Source of the DNA: Haemaphysalis longicornis
Taxonomy: Eukaryota; Arthropoda; Arachnida; Ixodida; Ixodidae
Assembly: GCA_013339765.2 (NCBI GenBank)
Contig: CM023454.1
Span: 62,935,878 to 62,999,877, forward strand
DNA: 64,000 bases
Direction: 5' to 3'
Part shown: positions 22,610 through 32,639 of the stretch, one piece after another
How the letters are laid out: each line of letters opens with the position of its first letter
Position numbering within the stretch: the first letter of the stretch is position 1
The notes under the pieces: generated by a model
The model's input: the letters and a program-made list of their open reading frames with translations, nothing else
Told to the model about the DNA's origin: nothing
Database searches by the model: none
Translations under genes and position numbers: made by a program

Positions 22610-22800
22610 CCATCCTCGACGTATGTATGTAGCCACCTTTAGTTTAGGTCTTGGATTGTTACTAGATGGCGTGGCTACCTCTAGTTTAGTTCTTGGATTG
22701 TTTACTAGATGGCGGTACTTGTATATGATGAAAAGATGCGCTTGGATTGTTTACTAGATAGCGTGGGTACCTCTAGTTTAGTTCTTGGATTGTTTACTAG
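22610..22800. repeat. Minisatellite of about 50 bp, 3-4 units
   Basis: The phrase CTTGGATTGTTTACTAGATG, preceded by a CTCTAGTTTAGTT segment, recurs at intervals of about 50-60 bp, with small deletions in the first and third units. It lies immediately before the STPR frame. Confidence 0.85.
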
Positions 22801-22859
22801 ATGGCGGGGAGCGTTGTAATAAAATCCGTTCGCTGTTGGCGCGCGCTCGGAGTCGCCCG

Positions 22860-23171
22860 ATGGATAAGGCTGCAGATGTGCAAGCCCGCGAGGCAGAAGC
22901 GCTCCGTGAAGCTGCGCGACGCCGCCGCCAAGATCCTGCCCTACGAGAGCGGGAGGCTGAAGCGTGTCGTCTGGCTGCGCGACCGACGCCGCCAAGATCC
23001 CAGCATTCGAGAACGAGAGGCCCAAGCGTCACGGCAACGGCGCGAGCACCCTGCCGTACGCGAAGCGGCACGGCTGCGGCGGGAAGAGGATCTCCAAAAC
23101 GTCAGAGAACGGGAAGCGGCGAGAAAGCACGCGTATCGGCAGGCAGACCCCGATGCAGTGAGAAGCTCGTG
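22860..23171 (+). pseudogene. STPR-repeat protein fragment, one frameshift
   Basis: ATG at 22860 opens MDKAADVQAREAEALREAA. About five units of a roughly 23-residue arginine/glutamate-rich repeat follow, such as RRRRQDPALREREAEA and EREAARKHAYRQADPDAVR. This matches the STPR (score-and-three peptide repeat) pattern known from the silkworm DNA-binding protein FMBP-1. A one-base shift near 22980 moves the last three units to the neighbouring frame, which ends at TGA 23170-23172. The repeats are predicted to be helical and DNA-binding. Function in this element is unknown. Confidence 0.7.
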
Positions 23172-23839
23172 AGGCGTCTGCAAAAGGCCATCAGGCGAGC
23201 TCAGCCCCCCCAAGGTGCACGACGCGCGGTTTAAGCGAGACTTTCTAGACGTTACGTTCGGACACAGATGTAGTGGGCGAACTTTCACTGAAGAGTCACT
23301 GTTTTACCGATGCTTTCCCCTCAGGAGCTTCGCCCACTCATCATCATTCACCCCGTGAATATGCTCTGAATTTTTTTGGGGTCTTCATCGGAGATGACTC
23401 CACGGACCGTAGTTAGTGACCAGTGCTCGCTTACAATTATAGGAATTTCATTAGAAGACTTTAGTCCTAGCAGTTTGTCCCACTGGTTCTTCTAGGGTAA
23501 TTCGAGTAGGATGTCTACATTAGCTAGAATTTCGACTTTGTAGCCTTCAACTATGGTTGATGTCAAAGTCTTTGTAAGAACAAATTGGGAGACGAGTTGT
23601 GCAGATTTTCAGCGTGTTTGCTGTTCACTACTTTGAACCGAGGGAAGTTGTTGACGTTTTTGGGAAAAACGTAGTGGTGTATTTCGGTGCGCCATCCTTT
23701 ACAACAGAGATTCGTTAGGCGAAATAGGGAGCAGTAACATGAAAAATCTATTAGGCCACGGGACGAGCCACGCACAATGGAGGCGAAAAAAGGGACGGAA
23801 CAGGAACTTCCAAGCAAATCCTGCCCACTTCAGCTGTAC

Positions 23840-24590
23840 AACACGACTATAACCTAATGCTGCTGAAACTCGGGTCGTCCGCCACACAAGGCCAGTCCTA
23901 GCCTCCAGGAAAAAAATAAACTCAGATAGAATGGCACAAAAGAAAGTTTGTTTGAAAGAAGACAGGAAAGAGAAAAGTGAAGGAAAGGACAGGAAAAGGC
24001 GACTACCAATTTCCCACTGTCGGGTCAGAATGGAGGCGCCGTCAACGAGAAGCGGAGGTCAAAATATTGTGTTGCCTTCCCAAAGGGGCCTTAAAGATTC
24101 AAGCACTCTGCATCGGCTCAACCAGCAGGACCCGCTTTTCCATGGACACGGCGCTTCAACGCACGGATAAACATTGTTGATCGGGGTTCATGGTATCGCA
24201 CAGTGCACGGAAATATCTCCTTTACCAAATGCCCCCTGCGGAGATTATTAAAAGTTGGAGATCACAATTCAAACAGAACAATATTTATTGACTCGACGTA
24301 TCTGAAGGGGACCGTCCTTCATCAAGCCAGCAATAAGGAAGCACAAACAAGAAAAGCATAAAGAAGTGAGAGAGGGTGATGGAAAGAAAACATTAAGGGA
24401 GAACTAAATTGAGAGGGAAAGGCAGTAGTGGGGACCGGCAATCTAAAAAGTTATAAAGAACCGAGAGGATATGGCATACAGAAGCTGACCACCGATACGG
24501 GACACGTAATTGCGTGGTCGACAGGGGTGGTGAGTTGTAAACGAGTTGTAAACTCGCCACCCCTGTAAACTCGTCCTCACAGTAGAAGCG
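23840..24590. other. Unassigned sequence with a hairpin
   Basis: Possible LINE 5' leader at the left, then about 400 bp I do not recognise. A 79-codon plus frame (23931-24170) is lysine- and arginine-rich and of low complexity. Confidence 0.35.
24521..24566. repeat. Hairpin with 16-bp stem
   Basis: ACAGGGGTGGTGAGTT at 24521-24536 pairs with AACTCGCCACCCCTGT at 24551-24566, with a single G-T type mismatch and a 14-nt loop. It sits 28 bp from the truncated end of the gypsy gag fragment. Confidence 0.85.
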
Positions 24591-24593
24591 CAC

Positions 24594-25350
24594 TTACCTC
24601 AGTGTATCCGCGTCGTCCCTTACCCGTTCGACTTGCTCCAGCCAGTGTTCGGGATCCTCCCAACGTGGCCCATGGATAGATGGGGGGTGCCTAGGTTGCT
24701 GAAAAACGAGGGCCGGATTGGTAGCGTTGGTCATGGTGTTTGCGTTGATCATGGTCGTGTTCACTACGTCTTCTTTCTTCACTTCATCCGGAAGCAGTCC
24801 TAACTCCGGCTGAAGACCTTGTTGCCGGCGGTTGACACGAGTGGGGATTGCTTGTCGGCTTGACGAGGACTTAGAGTGCATGTACCCTGCACCTTCCCCA
24901 GATGTCACAAAGTCAAAGACGACGAAGTTGTCTTCTAGGAAAACCCAACTACGTGAACGAACTTGAGTTCCTATAACAACTAAGAGAATACACAGGCGGC
25001 GAAGCGTTAGTCAACAATGTGACGTGTGCAGGCGGGCTCCTTTGATTCGAATTCTAGCTCCGACGATTCTGCTCTGCAGGCTTCTATCTTTCCGCGCGAG
25101 TGTTTCTGGAGCCGTCGATTTACATCCAGAACATTGTAGATCGAAGAATAATATTCTTGGCTAGTGACGTTAGGGCGAAAAAGTGTGTTTATCTGAATGA
25201 GATAGCCCGTGCGGCATAAAAATAAATAATTGATGACGCGCTTCGCTTCGGACACAGATAACAGAGCCGAGCGTGGCCGGGCAGTAAACGAACAATAAAT
25301 AAACAAACACATACATAGTAGCCGGCAATATAAATATAGCGGCGAATCAT
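24594..25350 (-). mobile_element. Gypsy LTR plus start of gag, 3'-truncated
   Basis: On the minus strand, 25350 to about 24907 is an LTR related to those of the 36.6-46.4 kb element: it shares GTTATCTG, TTTTATGCCGC, GGGCTATC and CATTCAGATAA. The LTR ends in TTTGTGACA and is followed by TCTGGGG and a GGTGCAGGG segment, paralleling the primer-binding region of the large element. The first about 104 codons of gag follow (24908-24594): QPELGLLPDEVKK, then VFQQPRHPPSIHG and EDPEHWLEQVERV. The fragment stops at 24594. Confidence 0.8.
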
Positions 25351-25499
25351 AACGCGGGTTTGTTTACGTGTTGTTTTACATCGCGCTTGCGCCGGGCTGT
25401 GTTCTGTGCGGGGCAAGTGAAGCGCATGTTCCATCCTTTATTTTGTACGCCGGATGTGTTATTTTCTTTGTTAAAGAGATTGTTTCCTACTACTGTCAG

Positions 25500-25740
25500 C
25501 AGCCTTTAATATTCTTCCTTGATATTCACGGTTCAGGATGTAAATCGACGGTTCTAGAAACACTGGTCCCGAAGGATAAAGCCCTGTAGAAAAGACACCG
25601 GAGTATTCGATTCACCGGCACCAACCTGCGCACGTCGCTTTATCGACTGCTTTTAAGCCCCATGTGTGTTATTTGGCTTATTAGGGTAGCACAAGATCGC
25701 TAAAAAAACTTGCTGTAAATAAAGCACGCGTGTGACCATA
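25500..25740 (+). repeat. Gypsy LTR 3'-half fragment, opposite orientation
   Basis: AGGATGTAAATCGACGGTTC, CTAGAAACACT and GATAAAGCC match the second half of the same LTR family, here on the plus strand. An AATAAA lies near 25721. It lies head to head with the minus-strand LTR. About 220 bp to the right (25741-25959) hold nothing recognisable. Confidence 0.65.
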
Positions 25741-25959
25741 CGGGGAATATTCTTTTCAGCCATTCATTTTGATCAACTATATTGTTACGTTTGCTTAGCA
25801 TAACTGCAACTTTCGGAGCCGAGCAAGAATGTGTCAAAACAAGATTTGTTTCCTGTTTAAGGGTAAGCAGATTTTTGGCGGAGATTTTCGGAGCGATTCA
25901 ACTGGTTAGCTCGCGCAATCGCGTCGTCGATCATCGTCACTGAATATTTTTATTCGAGA

Positions 25960-28245
25960 GAGCTATTTTAATTTGCCTGCAACTAGAATAGACTTCCGCT
26001 TGGCTTTGCAGATTAGCCTATAACGGTGAGTTTGTCTATATTGTATTGCGGTCTTCCAATGCCCCAGATGACTGCGGTGGAAGTGGAAATACTGGCGCGT
26101 GTCTGTAGGCTTCCAATAAAGATTACTCCGAAGCCTTCCCTCAGAACGTACGACTGTAACAACAAGGAAAGTTACGCGGTGTGTAGAGTAGAAATGAAAC
26201 CAAGAGGCACTAAGATGAGGAGGGTGTAATGCCTCAATAAATGTAAAACATTCCATTACACCACGCGGCCATATCATAAATGTATCGCCTATGTAACGTG
26301 TGTAGTGTAGTGGCTCCAAATTTTAGGGTTCCAGGAAAGTTTTGCTCAAGAGATCTCATAAAGATATTCGCGTAGTTTGCTCTGATTTTGGTTCCCACTG
26401 ACGCTCCGCTGACATGCACGTAATTGAAACCATCAAAATCATAATTGTTAAGATGAAGCATATGTAGCCTGAAAGTTTGAAGGGTGAGAGAATTGAAAGG
26501 TTTGTCTAACAGCAAATACACATAACCACATAATACAGCAGTAACTCAATATTGATGTGAAATGTTGGGGTATAGGACACAAAATCTAGTGTAGCAAGTA
26601 GCGGTTTCTAATTTGAATGTTCAAAATGTGCGAGAGAAAATATTTTGTATCTTTAATAAAGAATGAAAAGGTTGGGGAATATCGTACATGAGAGAGTCGA
26701 CATAGCAAGAAAGGTTCTCGCTCGGAGTACCAATGCCAGACACAATTGGCCTACCTGGGTGGTTATCCTTATGAATCTTAGGGAGAAGGCTGAATTTCTT
26801 GGCTACCGGGCATAAAGTAATAAGACATCGAGCATTTGTACGTGAAATTTCTTTATTTTGAAAAACCTGTGTGAGTTTATCGTTGACAATAAGCTTATAT
26901 TATCAGCGGGGTCACTAGAAAGCACTTTGTGCAACGGCGTTTCGGATAGTTGTCTGTTAGCTCCGTTGAAATAGCGAGCTTTGTAAATGATTAGAATAAT
27001 CCTGTATGATCGTGTTATAATATTTTGTCGGGTCAACTTGCTAGTTCCGCATCTTATCTTTGACAATTAGCATATAATTATCAGTGGGGTCACCTGAAAG
27101 TACTATGTAGAACGGCGTTTCTGATAGTTGTGTGTGAGCTCAGCTGAAATAGCGGGCTTTGTAAAGGATTAAAACAATCCGGTATCATTGTGTTCTAATA
27201 TTTTGTTGGGACAACTTGCCAGTTCCACCATCTCATCTTTGACAATTATCTTATAATTATCAGTGGGGTCACAAGAAAGTACCCTGTGGAATGGCGATTC
27301 TGATAGTTGTCTATTAGCTCCATTGAAATACCCAGCTTGGTGACAGATCACAATAACTAATCCTGTAGCCTCATGTTCAAATACTCTTTCGGGGCAACTT
27401 GCATGTTCCTCCAGTGCTTCATTTTCCTTGTTTGTTATGTTACGGCGGAAATAGATTTGCTTTTGGTATGCTGGTCGTACATCGCGATGAAAGAATTTAT
27501 GGTACTTGTGGAGGCAATTATCGTGCTGCGTGGAGGGGTCCAATTCTAGTGACTAGGTAAAGCACTTCGGGATTCAAATTCGTCGAAACCGTCAGTTCTT
27601 GGGTGAATGTTCAGACCTCTTGACGGGGCGCTCATCTGATCTGGTGATTGGATATTACCATAGAGGTTTATCACATTTCTGGTGATACTTTCGTTGGCTT
27701 TGAAAGACTGGGAAATGAGGACACAAAGGGGATAAACATGTTTTTTTTGTGTTGGAAGACCGAATAATACCGGCGCTAATCTTTACTTGTAACATGCTAG
27801 TATTGGACGCGTTAATCGCGTTCAAGAAGCGATTCTGATGCGGATTTCCAGACAATGGACAGCTATTGGTAGTGGTCGTAACTTTGTTCTTACGGGTGTA
27901 GTTATTGCTAGGAATACTATTTTCCGAAAATACCTCACTTTTCTTTCGAATATGCCGATGCCTTTTTGGATTGGTAATTTTGAATTGGTAGTTGTGCGGA
28001 AGGTAGAATTCGGTTTCGGTTAGCTCCTGCGTATGCATTGCGTCTTCCTGGAGAACTGAATGGGACACAGACCAGCAGTGATTTAGAATTATCTGTGTTA
28101 ATTGCAACGGTGCTCTGTTTATTGCCAGTGGCCATTTCCTCATGTTTGACGGGGAGAGTTTGACAGTGGTAGGCCTCAGGACAAACGTCTTACCCACGCG
28201 ACCTGCCTCTGCCGTCAAATGCCGTTTATGTGCGGAAACGTGCAA
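25960..28245 (-). mobile_element. Penelope-like element relic
   Basis: Read from 28245 downward. A 196-codon frame (28245-27655) of unknown function leads. KCDKPLW/VINLYGN, DQMSAPSRGLN and GFDEFES (27680-27580) match the conserved N-terminal motif of Penelope-like RTs. A NCLHKYHKFFHRDV, YQKQIYFRRNITNKE stretch follows (27543), then a triplicated module. The RT palm ends with FDGFNYVHVSGASVGTK, ANYANIFMRSLEQNF (26521-26340) and HYTRYIGDTFMIW (26300), where the catalytic YIDD reads YIGD. KPTDTRQYFHFHRSHLGHWK then leads to the break at 25960. No GIY-YIG endonuclease remains. Confidence 0.85.
26883..27415 (-). repeat. Triplicated 178-bp module within the Penelope-like RT
   Basis: TTGACAAT starts each unit at 26883, 27060 and 27239, giving periods of 177 and 179 bp. 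Each unit encodes a version of YFNGANRQLSE-(T/S)-P and (V)LS-(S/C)-DP-(A/T)-DN on the minus strand, the segment just upstream of the RT palm. Intact relatives are expected to have this once. Units differ from one another at many positions, so the duplication is not recent. Confidence 0.85.
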
Positions 28246-28249
28246 TTCG

Positions 28250-30920
28250 GAAAGTGTGCTTTTTCAGTTATCCTTCTTAATATTAACAAGTGTTTTCACA
28301 CTGGGTAGTATGCAGAGGTACCAGGTTTCTTTGCCCGAGTGAGATTCTTGCCTCAGAAGATGATTTCATGTGGAGGTTGTAGGGAGCATGGGCTTGCCTT
28401 GGGCGATCCGACGGCGGTGTGGATTGGCGGCTGGCCATTTCCACGGGCTCGGTTGTCGTTAGAGCTGCGGTGGCCGCTGTTCATCCGGAGGGCGCTCGCT
28501 ATAGGCTGTGGGCATGCCGCACCCCTGTGTTCAGCTGCAGGCGGTGCCTCGGGGGTTCGTAGCGGTGGCATTCCCATCAGCACGCAAGAGCGGCAGGCAG
28601 CGGTGCGCGTCCGACAACACGGGGAGCCGCAGGTCACTTGTGTCCGGTGACACCATGGAGGACGTTAGACTGCAAGTGACCATAAAAAGAGGCGGGAATT
28701 TATAGTCATGCAAATAAATTGTGGCAGCCACGCTGGCGGTTAGTAAAGGAGGGTTGCAGAGATGTTGCGTAAAGCAAAGGTCGCGGATGTTAGTAGCAAG
28801 CAAAGCCACACCCCCAAAGCTATATGCCGGCCATAATCTTCTACGACTTCGAATGCGAGAAGGTGCTGAAACACGTGGTCAGTGCCGCGAACCCAGTGTG
28901 AGTTGCGGCAGAATTCCCAGAGAAGGGAGTTAAAGCATATTGGTTTCTCGTTGCCGCAAATGGTAATCGAGTGATGCAGCCGTCATGGCGATAGTGAGTG
29001 GAGCACGGAAGAATTGAGCTAGCGGAGATAGTAGAGATGTTACGCCTAAATTGAAGAACAAGGTCAATCAGCGGGCGGTATTCACAAAAAACAGTGTTTA
29101 GCAGAAGAGCTCAAGTCATTCGTTCCGACACTCAGAAACGCTGTTACAAGTAGTAGCTAGGTAGTCAATGAGGAAGCGTGCATCAGACATGGATGCTGCG
29201 GGTAGGGAAATCAAAGCAGGGATTCCAACAGAGCGGGGTTCAAAACGTTCAGAGAGATACTTAGTTTGGGAGTCGCCATTACAGAACTGGAGGGTACAGT
29301 CTGTGGTATTTTTTTGGATGGCGTCCTTCTTCTTGGTCATAGCAGCGCTCATGGTAGACGATTGCGTGGAAACGAAAAAAAAATAGAAAAGAGCGCGAGC
29401 AAAGAAGGCAAGTGAAGACAAAGATACACCATAAAAACATAAAGAATAAAAGTTCCCAGACGTTTGAAGAAGAGGACTTGTTTTCTTAAGAATACTGGCA
29501 AAAGCTGATTTCAGTGTAATTTATACATAATGTAGCAAGCGAGAGGGCAAGGCAAGGGAAGGGATAGTTCGTAAAGTCGGATAATGGTTCCAGGGCAGCG
29601 AAAAGATGATACAAGTGGAAGAGAGAAGAAAAAATTATAACAATAAACATCACGTGGTTTTAAAATGGCAGGAAAGAAAATCAACATTCACTCTCCCGTG
29701 GCAACAGGTGGCAAGATATGGCTCAAAAGAAGAAAAAGCCATTTCCCCAAATGCCATACATCCGGCCATACACACCCGTTCTAACAGATTCAGAGACCTA
29801 GTGTTGAAACATGACAGAGTACTATACTTGACTTCTAGTCGTTGGAGCAAAGGGAAACGCACAGAACAGCAGTCCGACACGAAGATTTAATAAGAAATGA
29901 GCGTACAGTCCTAAACAAATAGTTAAAAGAAAAAGCGATAAACGGGTCGTCAAAATAAAGACAAATGAAGATTGGTGCATGCACATGACGCGCATTTGGT
30001 TGGCAAATGGTGGCCTCAAGGAACACCGAGTCGGTCAGCAAAGAATATTGGAAAACGGGACAACAAAAACCTAGCGGAGAGCTCAGTATTCAAACACGCC
30101 GGCATACCCAAGTATATTAGTAGGCGAGATTTTCAAAGATAATTGTACGACAGCCTTCTACCCACTACCGTATGCCCAGATATTGAGGGCAAATTTTGCT
30201 TAGTGAAGGAAGTAGGCTAAGGAACTCGTTTGTAGCACGCAACTATGACCGTCTAATGGGGCATGTCAACTAATGGGAGAATATTCTCGGGACAAATAAA
30301 TGAAGAGGCATAACACTATCGTGACAAACACAGAATTCCAGTATATGAATACGAATGATAGAGGTGGAAATGTTGGCGAAAGGTGGAGCAGGTTTTAAGA
30401 TTAGGAAAGATTACAGAAAAATTCATACGTTCCGAATTTCGTGTTTACGCATTCGCCCGGAATTCCACTGCCGAGGTGGCCGCCAGTATATTTAGTGTTG
30501 GGCTGAGGCCTGCCACTGACAAAATATCTATATTCAACGTGTGTCAGTGGCAAAAGTTATTCGGAACGCATTTTTGCATTTCCCGAAGATAATTCTAAAT
30601 ATTTACGAGACTATGTCTCAGTCGCTCCACCAGGGAGAGTAAACAGGAGATAAGCGAACGAGAATCGGCCATTAAACGCAGCTACAAATCCAAAAAGAAT
30701 CCGTCAAATCGCAAACAATAGTCTGTCGATTTTCTCGAGATAATATTTCTAGCAATGACTACACCCATTAGAATAAAGTAACCCCCACTACTAATGGCTG
30801 TCCCTGTCCATTAACTAGAAATGCGCACTAGAATCGCCCTCTAAACACAATAAACGCATCAATACTGAGCTCTGACCAGCTCAGAATGCAAACCAAACCT
30901 TTTAAACCCGCTCTGTAACT
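28250..30920. other. Unassigned sequence with possible decayed minus-strand coding
   Basis: 28340-28640 is GC-rich and may be the leader of the Penelope-like relic. A 101-codon minus frame (29421-29116) includes TKKKDAIQKNTTDCTLQF, RFEPRSVGIPALISLP and DARFLIDYLATTC. It reads like a real protein remnant but I cannot name the family. 30425-30570 contains interleaved inverted repeats (ACGTTCCGAAT with ATTCGGAACG; GCCACTGACA with TGTCAGTGGC). Nothing else is recognised. Confidence 0.35.
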
Positions 30921-30924
30921 CTTT

Positions 30925-31490
30925 CCTCTCTATGAACGCTAACAAAAATGTTACTGGAAATGTGATGAACCCCTCTTGTATGAGCGCATCGCCGATTAGA
31001 TGAGCGCCCTCTCAAAATATTTGATCTTTTGCCCTGACGCTAGGGGTTTCGACGAATTTCAACTTTTTAATTACATAGGTAACTTCACCAGGAATATGAG
31101 ACTGCGAGAGTACTTCCACTACTGTCATCCAGCCAATGAAGACCGACGTACATTACCTAGCGATAAGCGCTGACATGCGTCGACATGCACATAAAAGTAA
31201 TTCATCACATTGCACGAGCAGCATTCTAAAAGAAAATCGCTTTCCGCCTTAACAACACTAACAAGAAAACCTAAGCACAGGACAAACTCTCAAGTTTCCT
31301 TGAAATAGTATACAAACCCGCCGATGAAGGAGCCGCCGTTGTGATCCTCAACAATGCTGACTAAGTCAAAAAGGCTTGTTGTGATCCTCAACAAAGCTGA
31401 CTATGTAAACAAAGCTCATAGGCAAATATCAGAACCGACGTTCTACACAGTACTCCATAGTGATCCTGTTGTATATTTGTATGCTTGCTT
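30925..31490 (+). mobile_element. Penelope-like element fragment, N-terminal RT region
   Basis: A frame-shifted but clear match to the same family as the 26-28 kb relic: MSALSKYLIFCPDARGFDEF, QLFNYIGNFTRNMRLREYF near 31000-31110, LPSDKR, YKPADEGAAVVILNNAD near 31310, and NKADYVNKAHRQISEPTFYT near 31385-31440. A 37-bp direct duplication containing GTTGTGATCCTCAACAA (31338 and 31377) repeats the VVILN segment. The palm and catalytic box are absent. Confidence 0.8.
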
Positions 31491-31499
31491 ACGGTTTCG

Positions 31500-31945
31500 T
31501 GATCACAGCCCCTGGTAGCACCAGTTTTGTTTATATATAACCATGTGCAAGTTTCAAAAAAGGGGTCTTTTATTCAGATGTGGACTCAATTTTTTGGTCA
31601 TTCATTCATCGGTGTGTGCACGCCACCACTCCATTTGCGACTAGGGTGCTCGTTTAGGAAGGAGGAGTGATTTTCGTGATTTTCTCCATCGATTTCTCGC
31701 GCCAGCAGTGTTTCCGGACTCAGCACCGCCCCCGTTCCCGCACATGCCTGACCATCCTGCCAGCAGTGAATTCGCATGTTCAAGTCTTCCGCTCTCATCA
31801 GATGCTTCCGATTTAGCGTAGGACCGTCGCAAGGATGTTCCACTGCACAGCATTGGTGTCAAAGTTACAGCGCACATTTCACACTCTGCTGCTGGCTTGT
31901 CCGGCCAACGCTAAGCCCGGTGAGCCAACAACTACTATAACGAAT
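31500..31945. other. Unassigned sequence
   Basis: Overlapping 78-81 codon frames exist on the minus strand but neither is recognisable. It may include the 5' part of the following Mag-like gypsy relic. Confidence 0.3.
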
Positions 31946-32639
31946 TTGAGCTAACAAGGACACAACTGAAGCAAAGCAGAAAGCACCGTCGTACGATATC
32001 TCTGTCGAGCATTGCATGCGCACTTCGCGGGAACAATTATGTTGTTGTACAACGGCCCCATCCTCGGTAGGCGAGTGGAGTAAGTCGGAGGAAGCAGTCA
32101 ATGAGTACGCATCCGGTTACGCCCGTTTCCTGCTTCGTGCTTTTTCCCGCCTTAGAAGGATTCCTCTTGTGTCCACTTCGTTGCGGTTGTGTCATCTGAA
32201 AACTCAAATGAAATTTTTCTCGTTCGCTCGAGCTATACTTATAGCGACGCAGTTTGAACAGGCAACTAATGATCTCTAAGAATTTGCCACTGCAGATGGC
32301 CAGCCAATAAATGATTGCGAAAACACTCTGCCTTTCGCCCCTCCTTCTGATGGCCGCTCGAAGCGTTTTCGCTGCGAGCAGGCACATGGTTACCATTGCG
32401 GTTCACCTCAGCACAATACTGCATCAATCCGCTGCCCTTTAAAAATAAGCGGTGTCATGCTTGCGGTAATATGTTTCCTATTCGATCGGTATGCAGCAGA
32501 GACGACGCTCTGGTTCCTGAACTAGACGGTGAAAAATTGTCAACTAAAGAAGTATTAAGCATTCTGGCTGAGGCAACATCCACTCGTCCTCCACTTTACC
32601 CACCAGTAGCTGTTGGTCGAACGAAGATTTCTTTCATTG

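Larger units (their letters stand above)
22546..23343 (+). mobile_element. STPR-encoding element inserted in LINE ORF1
   Basis: The block interrupts the LINE ORF1 reading frame between QSIFTG and NEENVINV. TCATTCA occurs on both sides (22539-22545 and 23344-23350), a possible 7-bp target-site duplication. Inverted sub-terminal repeats are present: GGGGCGAAGCTCCTTAAGG near 22582 and, on the opposite strand from about 23335, GGGCGAAGCTCCTGAGGGG. Inside are a 52-bp minisatellite (22610-22800) and a short frame of 23-residue STPR-type repeats. The ends beyond the inverted repeats are not symmetrical, so the exact termini are uncertain. No transposase is present. Confidence 0.65.
18350..23830 (-). 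mobile_element. I/Jockey-type LINE relic with ORF1 and ORF2, twice interrupted
   Basis: Read from 23830 downward. ORF1 starts near 23720 (FPRFKVVNSKHAENLHN) and continues as WDKLLGLKSSNEIPIIV. It is broken at 23343-22546 by an STPR-encoding element, then resumes with NEENVINVCRIKIKLQN and a CCHC region near 22350-22200 (KHWVNCKGNNTAYTR, KKEKEIITLKV). ORF2 is separated by a SINE tandem (21380-21690). Endonuclease lies at 21010-20660, the pre-RT linker at 20075-19668, and the RT and C-terminus to about 18350. Stops and frameshifts are frequent. The order and spacing fit a nearly full-length original element of roughly 4.4 kb without insertions. Confidence 0.85.

Noticed and set aside
24250..24330. 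Hammerhead ribozyme near a GATGAAGG motif
   Set aside because: The conserved core CUGAUGA with a matching GAAA and stems could not be laid out.
26883..27415. CRISPR-like or satellite array
   Set aside because: Three diverged units of 177-179 bp with coding content of a Penelope-like RT; no spacers.
30425..30570. Single large hairpin at 30.4-30.6 kb
   Set aside because: Two short inverted repeats exist but the sequence between them does not pair continuously; too weak alone.
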